This document shows positions 22,334-29,357 of a DNA stretch of 44,462 nt, in pieces. Position numbers and translations under genes: made by a program. Location: positions 1 to 44,462 of the IMG/VR virus record IMGVR_UViG_3300046457_000243; one strand, written 5' to 3'. The notes beneath the pieces were generated by a model. That model did not search any database. It saw only the letters and a program-made list of their open reading frames with translations, and was not told the origin of the DNA. How positions within the stretch are numbered: the stretch's first letter is position 1; each line of letters starts with the position of its first letter. This DNA is from a virus.

Positions 22334-23182
22334 ATGGCCCTCTCCCAGCGAAAGCCTGTCGCCGGGCCGCAGTTCGAGCAGACCGCCCTGCCCGTCCCAC
22401 TCGACGGCAGGACGTCCCCGCAGGCGAAGAAGCAGACCGCGCTGCGCGCCCAGTACCACCTGACGCGCGATACGCCGCTGCACCTTCAAACGCACTACAA
22501 GCCCGGCGCGCTTAATATCCCGCATCCCGCTCCCCACCCGGGCGGGATGCACACCAAGGTCACCACCATCGGCTCCCCGCGCGACCACGACCTGATCCAC
22601 GACGAGGAGCGCACCAACTACCCCCAGTCCGAGGGGCAGATGGTCATGGGCCCGCCGCACAACCCGCAGCAGTTCGGGCACCTGGACGGTCACGGCAACG
22701 TCGTCGACCCCAAGGTCACCGACCGGTGGTACGAGAAGCACGGCCCGCAGATGAGCCACGGCAACGAGGCGTTCTGGAACAAGCACGCCACGGTGCAGCG
22801 CATCAGCACCAGCTCGGTGCTGCACACCGGCCAGACCGCGTTCGAGACCGGCTCCCACTCGTACATCACCGGCCCGCTCGACGCCGATCACCCGCACGTC
22901 AAGGTGGTCGTCCAGGGCGGCACGCCGTACGTCGCCGACGCACACCACCGGCTGGCAGAAGCGCGCGGCCGGGGAGACACCCACGTCGGCGCCCACGTGC
23001 TCAACCTGGACCAGTTCAAGCCCGAGCAACTGCCGAAGATCAAGAAGAAGGCGGCCCCCGAGGACGTCGTCGAGCACCTGGTCAAGCACCACGGCTACAG
23101 CCCGAACATGAACGCCAAGAACGCCTTCCAGACGCACGAGACCGAGCACCGCCTCGGCCTCCACGAGCACGAGCACGGGTGA
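22334..23182 (+). CDS. Protein with a ParB/Srx-like domain
   Basis: In the 282-residue product, residues 160-225 contain SVLHTGQTAFETGSHSYITG, then VVVQGGTPYVADAHHRLAEA and GDTHVGAHVLNLDQF. This is the ParB-like nuclease pattern, in which a DGHHR-type motif (here DAHHR) binds nucleotide or forms the active site. Phages often carry such domains in morphogenesis or DNA-linked proteins. The remainder is Pro/His-rich. A near copy of the dispersed word, CTTAATATC, lies at 22511-22519. The start is ATG directly after the previous stop. Confidence 0.6.
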   Translation: MALSQRKPVAGPQFEQTALPVPLDGRTSPQAKKQTALRAQYHLTRDTPLHLQTHYKPGALNIPHPAPHPGGMHTKVTTIGSPRDHDLIHDEERTNYPQSEGQMVMGPPHNPQQFGHLDGHGNVVDPKVTDRWYEKHGPQMSHGNEAFWNKHATVQRISTSSVLHTGQTAFETGSHSYITGPLDADHPHVKVVVQGGTPYVADAHHRLAEARGRGDTHVGAHVLNLDQFKPEQLPKIKKKAAPEDVVEHLVKHHGYSPNMNAKNAFQTHETEHRLGLHEHEHG

Positions 23183-23189
23183 CGGCGCC

Positions 23190-23684
23190 ATGACTGCAAC
23201 CGTCGCCATCGTCATCGAAGGAGTGCTCTCCCGCGAGGTCGGAGACGCCGTCATCCACCAGGGCCAGCGCCTGTACTGGGGCCTGATGGAGTCCTACAAG
23301 GTCGCCCTGATCAGCGACAGCGAGGACGCCGAGTACATCCAGCACTGGCTGCGCGTCAACGGCTTCAACAAGCACCCCTACCTCATCCTCGCCCAGGCCC
23401 TGGACCCAGAGGATCCAGCCGAACGCAGGATGCGGCAGATCGCCCGGCTCCGGCAGGCCGGATGCAACGTCGAGCTGCTGATCGAGCCCAATCCCCAGAT
23501 CGCTGCGCACGTCATGGCGTCAGGGATCGGGGTCCTGAACTACCTGCACCCCAACTACTCCTCCCCGCGCTTCCGGCCGGACTACCGCGACACCGTCACG
23601 CCCTGGTCCGCACTGGTCGGCGAGGTGGAGCGGCAACGAGCACTACGCGAAGAAGACCCGAGACCACACATGGAGATCCTGTGA
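23190..23684 (+). CDS. HAD-like hypothetical protein (164 aa)
   Basis: The N-terminus ATVAIVIEGVLSREVGDAVI resembles the first strand and loop of HAD phosphatases, but the nucleophile Asp position holds Glu (IEGVL). The following LYWGLMESYKVALISDSEDA resembles the segment with HAD motif II. It may be a degenerate HAD-fold protein. The stop overlaps the next GTG, so it is coupled to a membrane protein. The family call is weak. Confidence 0.55.
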   Translation: MTATVAIVIEGVLSREVGDAVIHQGQRLYWGLMESYKVALISDSEDAEYIQHWLRVNGFNKHPYLILAQALDPEDPAERRMRQIARLRQAGCNVELLIEPNPQIAAHVMASGIGVLNYLHPNYSSPRFRPDYRDTVTPWSALVGEVERQRALREEDPRPHMEIL

Positions 23685-23971
23685 CCCTCACCCTGGTAAT
23701 CGAGATCGCCCGCATGCTCAACGCCCTCGTCGGCGCCGCCTTCTCGGCCCTGCTGCTGCGGGCCACTCTCCCTGTCTGGCGCCAGCTCGGCGCCGCAGAG
23801 AAGTGGCTGTCGGCCGCTCTGTTCCTCTACAGCGCCAACGTCGCTGTCTTCTGCGCCGTCTTCTGGACCTCGCCCTCCTCCGGCCGGTCCTGGATCAACG
23901 TCGGCTTCCTCCTCTCCCTCCTCGCCGCGCACCGCTACCTCTACTTCGTCCGAAGGGACACACGACCATGA
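23681..23971 (+). CDS. Three-helix membrane protein
   Basis: It starts at GTG (GTGA overlap) and ends in an ATGA overlap with the next gene. The 96-residue product has three hydrophobic segments: LNALVGAAFSALLLRATL, LSAALFLYSANVAVFCAVFW and INVGFLLSLLAAHRYLYFV, with a basic C-terminus. The size and topology would suit a holin, although the gene lies about 3.4 kb after the endolysin; otherwise it is a membrane protein of unknown role. Confidence 0.7.
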   Translation: MTLTLVIEIARMLNALVGAAFSALLLRATLPVWRQLGAAEKWLSAALFLYSANVAVFCAVFWTSPSSGRSWINVGFLLSLLAAHRYLYFVRRDTRP

Positions 23972-24780
23972 GCGTCGAAGGCATCCACGCGATAACCAGC
24001 AAGTTCAAGGAGCGCTGGCTCAGCCCGCTCCAGTTCCCCGGCTCCAACCGCACGGTCGACGAGCGGCTGGACGACCTGGAGAGCGGTCGGAGCGGCCAGC
24101 GGTCCGGCAAGAAGATCCGTGTGCGTGGCCAGAAGAGCCAGGCCCCGCACAACGAGACCAACCCGGTCGGCCAGCACCCCGTCGTCCAGCCGAAGCCGGG
24201 CACCGACGAGCACTTCGACCACGTCATGGCCCGGTCGGCCGCCGCGCTGGACCGCACCTCCTACGCTGCGGGCAACGTCGAGGAAGCCTCCCACGCCGCA
24301 CGCATGAAGCGCTCCGGCGACATCCTCCAGAACATCCGCAACACGGCCGCCGAGCACCGCGACTGGAGCCCGCTGCCGGAGGAGCGCCACGAGCAGAACA
24401 TGTCCCGCTCCGGCGCCCTGCTCGACAGCATCCGGCAGTCCCAGGCCAAGCTCGGCCCGACGGACGGCTCCGGCTCCCACTCCTTCTACAACCAGAACGA
24501 GGACCACGGCTGGACCTCCCAGGTCGGCTCCATCAAGCCCGCCGGGAAGATCACGCCCGACCGCCCGCTTAATACCTCGGCTCCGGCCGCCCCGAAGCCG
24601 CAGCGCACCGTCCAGCCCGGCCTCTTTGGCCCGAGCCAGGTCGCCCCGGTCCGCTCCCCGCAGCAGTTCGGCCTGGCTGCGAAGGCCGCTCCGGCGAAGG
24701 TCGCTCCGACCCAGACCCGGAAGCCCCGCGTCACCCAGCCCGGCCTCTTCCCCAAGAGCGCCGTCAAGCCCCCGCAGTAA
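23968..24780 (+). CDS. Hypothetical protein with two QPGLF motifs (270 aa)
   Basis: It starts in an ATGA overlap with the membrane-protein gene. The N-terminal 50 residues include a charged helix; the rest is rich in Ser, Pro, Ala and Gln and probably disordered. Near the C-terminus it has TVQPGLFGPSQ and VTQPGLFPKSA, two matches to the Q-x-x-L-F clamp-binding pattern; the protein at 17303-18553 ends in QQKLF. CTTAATACC lies at 24568-24576 in a linker (RPLNTSAP). Function unknown; an interaction with a sliding clamp is a hypothesis. Confidence 0.7.
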   Translation: MSVEGIHAITSKFKERWLSPLQFPGSNRTVDERLDDLESGRSGQRSGKKIRVRGQKSQAPHNETNPVGQHPVVQPKPGTDEHFDHVMARSAAALDRTSYAAGNVEEASHAARMKRSGDILQNIRNTAAEHRDWSPLPEERHEQNMSRSGALLDSIRQSQAKLGPTDGSGSHSFYNQNEDHGWTSQVGSIKPAGKITPDRPLNTSAPAAPKPQRTVQPGLFGPSQVAPVRSPQQFGLAAKAAPAKVAPTQTRKPRVTQPGLFPKSAVKPPQ

Positions 24781-24807
24781 CCCAACCCTGAATCGGAGAA
24801 ACAACCC

Positions 24808-26346
24808 GTGGAACTGTACTTCGGCGGATCCGAAATCCCCGGCTGGCGCAAGATGCTGGCCGAGGAAGGCGTCGAGAACGTCTCCCTCTCCTACATGGGT
24901 CTGAGGAGGCGCACCAAGTTCTCCCGGCCGTGGCTCATCGCCGACCACTACCTGGAGGGCCAGAAGGTCTTCCTGGACTCCGGCGCCTACACCGTGAACA
25001 AGGCCGAGGACGACAAGTACTCGATAGGCGAACTCAAGGAAATCGCCGCGCACTACGAAGCCTTCGTCCAGCAGAACATCGACTCGCTTAATATGGTGTC
25101 CGAGTTCGACGCGGTCGTTCTCGGACGGGAATGGATAGAGGCCCGGCGCGAGGATTTCTGGGAGGACCTGCCGGAGGACAAGTTCCTTCCCATCTGGCAT
25201 TCGGAATGGGGCGTCGAAGAACTCGACCGCCTCGCCCAGCGCTATAAGCGTGTCGGAGTTCCGCAAACGGATTTGGACGGGCGGAATCTCTCTCCGATTC
25301 TCAACGAGATCACCCGGAAATACGGAACCCTGCTGCACGGCGTCGCAATGACGAAGCCTGCTGAAATGGCGGCCGTGAACTGGGATTCCGTCGCGTCCAC
25401 CTCCTGGATTTCCCCCTCTCAGTACGGTGACACCATCGTCTGGACCGGCCGGGAATTGAAGCGGTACCCGAAGAAATACAAGGACCAGGCGCGAAAGCGG
25501 CACCGCACCCTTTTCCAGGAGGCAGGCTTCGATCCGGACAAGATCGAGGACGGCGACAACAACGAGGTGCTGCGGTTCACCATCTGGTCGTGGCAGCAAC
25601 TAGCAGCCTCCATCGAGCAGCACCGCGCACCCGAGACCGATCCAGTTACTACTTCCCCTTCAGGGGTACTTTCGACTTTCTCTCAAATGCAGGGGGGAAC
25701 AGTTGATACGGCCACCGGAGAAATGCTCAACGGCGTAGCAACTCCCACCCCTCGCAAGGAGCGGGCGCGTACCAACTTGCCGGTCATCGGCGTGGTGCAG
25801 GAGAAGGAGGTCTACACCGACCCCGACGACGGCGTGAACAAGGAGCGCGATGTTCCGCTGGTGACTGTCCGCTCGCAGTCCATGCGGGTGTGCTCGACGT
25901 GCTTCCTGGCCCAGAAGTGCCCGGCCTTCGACAAGGATGCCAACTGCGCATACGACATCCCGGTCGAAGTGAAGAGCAAGCAGCAGATGGCTTCGCTCCA
26001 GAATTCCCTCATCGAGATGCAGGCCCAGCGGGTCCTCTTCATGAAGATGGTGGAGGACATGACCGGCGGTTACGCGGATCCGAACCTGTCCGGCGAGATC
26101 GACCGGCTCCAGAAACTGGTGAAGGTGAAGACCGAACTGGAGCAGGATTCCTTCTCCGTGAAACTGGAGGCTAAGGGTAATGGCGCCCAGGCCGGTATGA
26201 TCAGTCGCCTGTTCGGAAAGGACGCCGGGGAGCAGATGACTGCCCTCGACCACCCCATCCCGGCCGACCGGATGATCGAGTCCGGAAGCGGATTCATCGA
26301 CGCGGAAATCGTCGATGTACCAACTTTCTACAACCAGGAAGGTTAG
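24808..26346 (+). CDS. TGT/DpdA-like protein fused to a four-Cys domain
   Basis: Residues 1-270 look like a TIM-barrel protein of the tRNA-guanine transglycosylase superfamily, nearest to phage DpdA-like proteins linked to 7-deazaguanine insertion in DNA. KVFLDSGAYT (D57) matches the TGT DSGGF region, and NWDSVASTSW (193-200) resembles the SVDSTSW segment of DpdA-like proteins, though the expected Asp is Ala196. The middle is linker-like. Residues 360-380 carry C362, C365, C371 and C380 (VCSTCFLAQKCPAF), a likely metal site, followed by a helical tail. No QueC/D/E or FolE genes are in the window. GTG start with GGAG upstream. A near copy, CTTAATATG, lies at 25087-25095. Confidence 0.55.
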   Translation: MELYFGGSEIPGWRKMLAEEGVENVSLSYMGLRRRTKFSRPWLIADHYLEGQKVFLDSGAYTVNKAEDDKYSIGELKEIAAHYEAFVQQNIDSLNMVSEFDAVVLGREWIEARREDFWEDLPEDKFLPIWHSEWGVEELDRLAQRYKRVGVPQTDLDGRNLSPILNEITRKYGTLLHGVAMTKPAEMAAVNWDSVASTSWISPSQYGDTIVWTGRELKRYPKKYKDQARKRHRTLFQEAGFDPDKIEDGDNNEVLRFTIWSWQQLAASIEQHRAPETDPVTTSPSGVLSTFSQMQGGTVDTATGEMLNGVATPTPRKERARTNLPVIGVVQEKEVYTDPDDGVNKERDVPLVTVRSQSMRVCSTCFLAQKCPAFDKDANCAYDIPVEVKSKQQMASLQNSLIEMQAQRVLFMKMVEDMTGGYADPNLSGEIDRLQKLVKVKTELEQDSFSVKLEAKGNGAQAGMISRLFGKDAGEQMTALDHPIPADRMIESGSGFIDAEIVDVPTFYNQEG

Positions 26347-26358
26347 TTAGTACTTCTC

Positions 26359-26508
26359 ATGAGCGCGCACGTGCATGCAGTGTCTTTCGCCGAAAGCGGC
26401 GACGACGCGGCACAAGAGGTCGAGTGCAAGCGGTGCTACGGCACGGGGGAGGACCGCGACGGAGCGGACTGTGTCCCCTGCGAGGGCTACGGTACGGTGC
26501 TGGTATGA
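26359..26508 (+). CDS. DnaJ-type zinc-knuckle protein (49 aa)
   Basis: The small product has ECKRCYGTGED and DCVPCEGYGT, two C-x2-C-x-G-x-G repeats as in the cysteine-rich domain of DnaJ. Such minimal zinc knuckles are common in actinophages and may bind protein or RNA. It starts at ATG and ends in an ATGA overlap with the next gene, which supports it as real. The SD is distant or weak. Confidence 0.75.
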   Translation: MSAHVHAVSFAESGDDAAQEVECKRCYGTGEDRDGADCVPCEGYGTVLV

Positions 26509-26888
26509 ACAGATTCCGCCGAGTCAAGGCCGCCCTCATCGCAATCGGATTTCTCGCGATTCCCGCGATCGGAATTTCCGTGATCCCCGAGCAGAATTCC
26601 ACCGGACTTAATACCGGGGTTTCACAGTCGGATTCTTCCAGAACCGAGGGGGATTCCAATCCGTGGCCCGTTCCCACGGTTACCCGTTACGCGGAGGCAC
26701 CCACCCCGGCGAAGACCACGGGTACATGCAAGGTGTCGATCGTGGTCGGGCCTTCGCCCGCAGTTACGCCCACGTCCACGGCTACGCCGTACGCACCCGT
26801 ATATGGGCTCGCACATACGCATTCCGTGCAGGTCAAGATTCCGTGCCCGGTGAAGACCGTCACGGGAACCCCAACGACTACCAAGTAA
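26505..26888 (+). CDS. Secreted or membrane-anchored Thr/Pro-rich protein
   Basis: The product of 127 residues starts with a basic stretch and hydrophobic core (MNRFRRVKAALIAIGFLAIP) typical of a signal peptide or anchor, then a Ser/Thr/Pro-rich region with two Cys (GTCKVSIVV and KIPCPVKTV) that could form a disulphide outside the membrane. CTTAATACC lies at 26607-26615, the last copy before the 16.9 kb gap. It ends before a strong terminator. It might alter the cell surface, for example in exclusion of other phages, but no family is recognised. Confidence 0.7.
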   Translation: MNRFRRVKAALIAIGFLAIPAIGISVIPEQNSTGLNTGVSQSDSSRTEGDSNPWPVPTVTRYAEAPTPAKTTGTCKVSIVVGPSPAVTPTSTATPYAPVYGLAHTHSVQVKIPCPVKTVTGTPTTTK

Positions 26889-26910
26889 TCCTCCTCCTGG
26901 TCAACACCTG

Positions 26911-26950
26911 AAAGCCGTGAGCCGCATGTGATGTGGCTCACGGCTTTCTG
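26911..26950 (+). terminator. Rho-independent terminator
   Basis: AAAGCCGTGAGCC (26911-26923) and GGCTCACGGCTTT (26935-26947) form a perfect 13-bp stem with an 11-base loop, ending in TTTCTG. It closes the core gene block; the accessory arm with its own promoters begins directly after it. Confidence 0.9.
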
Positions 26951-26965
26951 CGTTACGTCTCGCAG

Positions 26966-27001
26966 ATTACGGCTTGACGATTACGGCTTTCGGAGTAGTG
27001 T
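26966..27001 (+). promoter_or_regulatory. Promoter with two ATTACGGCTT operator boxes
   Basis: TTGACG (26974-26979) and TAGTGT (26996-27001) are 16 bases apart. ATTACGGCTT occurs at 26966-26975, overlapping the -35, and ATTACGGCTTT at 26980-26990, filling the spacer. The two boxes are in direct repeat at a 14-base step. This is a strong candidate for a repressed promoter driving the genes at 27044 and 27403. Confidence 0.75.
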
Positions 27002-27043
27002 TCTCCATGCCAGCAACAACCGGCCCCGAAACAGGAGGACCCC

Positions 27044-27400
27044 ATGGCCAAGGACACCAGCGTCCGCGAGTACCTCGCCCTGGAGCAGAAGTACGCCGAG
27101 GTGTTCAACCTCGTCGGCCAGGGCGAGGACCTGAACATCGACGACCTGCGCCGGGCCCTCGACGACATCTACAACGCGGGCCGCGACAAGGGCCGCCCCG
27201 TCATCGGCGTCAACGGTCGCACGGCCCAGTTGGAGATCAACGACCTCGCCGTGCGCCTGGAGGACGGAGGCATGTCCCCGAACAGCGCCCGCCGCGAGGC
27301 CGAGCGCATTGGCGCCGTCATCCGCTCCGAGGGCTTCATGCACGGACTCGCTGAGGCCAAGCGCAAGGTCCTCGCCGCCCTCACCGGCAAGGAGGCGTGA
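27044..27400 (+). CDS. Hypothetical helical protein (118 aa)
   Basis: This is the first gene of the accessory arm, with the repeated leader and AGGAGG upstream. The product is mostly helical and charged (MAKDTSVREYLALEQKYAEV at the start). No family was recognised. It is probably co-transcribed with the metalloprotease-like gene, three bases downstream. Confidence 0.75.
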   Translation: MAKDTSVREYLALEQKYAEVFNLVGQGEDLNIDDLRRALDDIYNAGRDKGRPVIGVNGRTAQLEINDLAVRLEDGGMSPNSARREAERIGAVIRSEGFMHGLAEAKRKVLAALTGKEA

Positions 27401-27402
27401 GC

Positions 27403-27912
27403 ATGCGCGACAACCAGATGACCAAGGTCTACCGGGCCGAAGACCTCGTCATGGACGTGCTCAACCGGGTCGCCCAGACCGACGCCCGCACCTTCGACTT
27501 CTACGGCTCCCACCTGGTCCTGCCCGACGAGCGCAAGTTCGGCGACATCGACGGCGTCCAGCGCTACGTCGACCAGGTCCTGGACCTGAACTGGGTGCGC
27601 TCCACCTGGCCCACGTATGCCGCCCAGCCGGTCAAGGTCCGCGCCCGCAGAGGAGTCGCCCAGGCCACCTACGGCCTCGGCGTCATCGCCGTACCGGACC
27701 ACCGGCAGGGGATCTCCTGGGCCATGCGGGAGATGGTCGTCCTGCACGAGCTGGCCCACCACCTCGCCCGGGGCGGAGAGTCCCACGGTGTGCAGTTCGT
27801 CTCCACCTACCTGCACCTGGTCAAGGAACTGGTCGGCGACGAGGTCGGCCTGATCCTCACCGACGCCTTCGCCCAGCACGGTGTCGCCTTCGGTGCCCTC
27901 GTCGCAGCCTGA
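27403..27912 (+). CDS. HExxH metallohydrolase (TIGR04338-like)
   Basis: The 169-residue product contains VVLHELAHHLARGGESHG with H115, E116 and H119 forming an HExxH zinc site and a further His downstream as possible third ligand. The size and arrangement match the TIGR04338 family of actinobacterial and phage putative metallohydrolases. ATG 27403 has AAGGAGG at the right distance; GTG 27397 is too close to the SD. Substrate unknown. The opening segment KVYRAEDLVMDVLNRVAQTD is helical. Confidence 0.8.
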   Translation: MRDNQMTKVYRAEDLVMDVLNRVAQTDARTFDFYGSHLVLPDERKFGDIDGVQRYVDQVLDLNWVRSTWPTYAAQPVKVRARRGVAQATYGLGVIAVPDHRQGISWAMREMVVLHELAHHLARGGESHGVQFVSTYLHLVKELVGDEVGLILTDAFAQHGVAFGALVAA

Positions 27913-27920
27913 CAAATAGT

Positions 27921-27963
27921 TTCCCGGAAGTGCTTGACAACCACTTCCGGGAACCCGTAACGT
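27921..27963 (+). promoter_or_regulatory. Promoter with inverted repeat around the -35
   Basis: TTGACA (27934-27939) and TAACGT (27958-27963) are 18 bases apart. The -35 is centred between perfect 12-base arms TTCCCGGAAGTG (27921-27932) and CACTTCCGGGAA (27942-27953). A dimeric repressor bound there would block RNA polymerase. The operator sequence differs from the ATTACGGCTT family, which implies a second regulator. Drives the DUF2786-like gene. Confidence 0.8.
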
Positions 27964-28004
27964 CTACCTCACACCAACCGCCCCCGTAACAGGAGGAGCC
28001 CACG

Positions 28005-28859
28005 ATGGCTGACCGCATGCTCGACAAGCTGGCCAAGATCCTCGCCCAGGCCGAGAACGCCTCCACCCCCGAGGAGGCCGCGACCTACATGAAGAAGGCG
28101 CAGTCCCTGGCCACCCTCGGCAGCATCGACCTCGCCGTGGCACGGCAGCACACCGCGAAGAAGGAGCAGCGCGAGCAGCCGACCCACAAGCACATCACCA
28201 TCGGCCAGCCGCGCAAGAACAACAACGCCCGCCTGGTCAACCTCTTCCTCGCCATCGCCGACAACAACGACGTCAAGTGCAACATCGCGATGAACTCCAC
28301 CTTCGTCATCGCGTTCGGCATGCCCTCGGACATCGAGGTCGTCGAGGTCCTGTACGCCTCCCTGCTGTACCAGATGACCGAGTCCGCCAACGCCTGGCTG
28401 AAGACCGGCGAGTACAAGCAGGAGAAGGTCCTGCGCCAGGTCACCAAGCGCGACGCCTGGGGCAAGTACAAGGACCTGGAGGAGCGCCCGATGGACGGCC
28501 GCACCGCCCGCGCCAACTTCTACGACGCCTTCACCCGGCGCATCTCCTCCCGTCTGTGGTCGGCCCGCCAGGAGGCCCTGGAGGCGGCCAAGGAGAACAT
28601 CTACACACTGCCCACCACGGGTGAGAACGGCGTCGAGTACGAGATCGAGGTGACCGCCGAACTGGTCCTCTTCGACAAGAAGAAGGAGGTCGGCGCGTAC
28701 TACGAGAAGGCGTCCACCGCCAAGGGATCCTGGAAGGGTGCCAGCAGCACCTCCAACTACAGCAGCGCCGCTCGCACGGCCGGGGACAACGCCGGACGCT
28801 CCGCGAGGCTGAGCAGCGCCAAGGCCATCGGAGGCCAGCGCACCAGCCTCGCCGCGTGA
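28005..28859 (+). CDS. DUF2786-like protein
   Basis: The 284-residue product begins with MLDKLAKILAQAENASTPEE and AATYMKKAQSLATLGSIDLA, the typical DUF2786 N-terminal helix pair, followed by a domain with EVVEVLYASLLYQMTESANAW. DUF2786 proteins are widespread in actinobacteria and phages; function unknown. The C-terminal 50 residues are Ser/Ala/Gly-rich. It has its own promoter/operator, repeated leader and AGGAGG, and a hairpin follows. Confidence 0.85.
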   Translation: MADRMLDKLAKILAQAENASTPEEAATYMKKAQSLATLGSIDLAVARQHTAKKEQREQPTHKHITIGQPRKNNNARLVNLFLAIADNNDVKCNIAMNSTFVIAFGMPSDIEVVEVLYASLLYQMTESANAWLKTGEYKQEKVLRQVTKRDAWGKYKDLEERPMDGRTARANFYDAFTRRISSRLWSARQEALEAAKENIYTLPTTGENGVEYEIEVTAELVLFDKKKEVGAYYEKASTAKGSWKGASSTSNYSSAARTAGDNAGRSARLSSAKAIGGQRTSLAA

Positions 28860-28877
28860 TCCATACGCACCCCCTGC

Positions 28878-28920
28878 GTACGGGCCGTCCGACTCGACAC
28901 CTGAGTTGGGCGGCCCGTAC
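28878..28920 (+). terminator. Hairpin after the DUF2786-like gene
   Basis: GTACGGGCCG (28878-28887) and CGGCCCGTAC (28911-28920) are perfect 10-base arms. Inner bases (ACTC / GAGT) can extend the stem. Only a short tgtt follows, so it may be a weak terminator or mRNA-stabilising structure. Confidence 0.5.
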
Positions 28921-28961
28921 TGTTCCACCGAATACCCGCCCCATACCAGGAGGAGCACAGC

Positions 28962-29300
28962 ATGCCCGCGCCCCGCCAGATGAGCCGCAGCGACTACGAG
29001 ACCCTTTCCGCCGCCCTCTCGGAGTCCGTGGAAGACGTCGACATCAACGCCCGCCGTCACGTCGCCTTCGACATCGCCGACGCCCTCACCGGCACGTCCG
29101 ACCGCTTCGACCCCATCCTCTGGCTGCGCCAGTGCGAGGTCGGGCAGATCTCCGCCAAGGACGTCGCCGACTGGACCAAGCGCCTCGACCTGCGCGTGAA
29201 GTCCATCGGCAAGAAGCGGCTGAACTCGAAGAACCTGGGCTACGAGATCGAGCAGTACATCGACGCAAGTGGTAACCCGATTACGCTTGACAACAAGTAA
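28962..29300 (+). CDS. Hypothetical protein (112 aa)
   Basis: A CCAGGAGGAG SD in the repeated leader precedes ATG. The product is helical and charged (MSRSDYETLSAALSESVEDV near the start) and ends GNPITLDNK. The promoter of the next unit lies inside its last codons (TTGACA at 29287). No family was recognised. Confidence 0.75.
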   Translation: MPAPRQMSRSDYETLSAALSESVEDVDINARRHVAFDIADALTGTSDRFDPILWLRQCEVGQISAKDVADWTKRLDLRVKSIGKKRLNSKNLGYEIEQYIDASGNPITLDNK

Positions 29301-29315
29301 GGGCCCGCGTAGCGT
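29287..29315 (+). promoter_or_regulatory. Promoter overlapping the end of the preceding gene
   Basis: TTGACA (29287-29292) and TAGCGT (29310-29315) are 17 bases apart. The -35 lies within the last codons of the upstream CDS. It is followed by the repeated leader and AGGAGG before the ATG at 29358. Confidence 0.7.
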
Positions 29316-29357
29316 TCTACCTGTCAGCAACAACCGCCCCGAAACAGGAGGCACACG

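Noticed and set aside
26911-26947. Terminator stem AAAGCCGTGAGCC as an AAGCCGTAA operator
   Set aside because: The match stops at AAGCCGTGA and the long stem with T run explains the sequence as a terminator.
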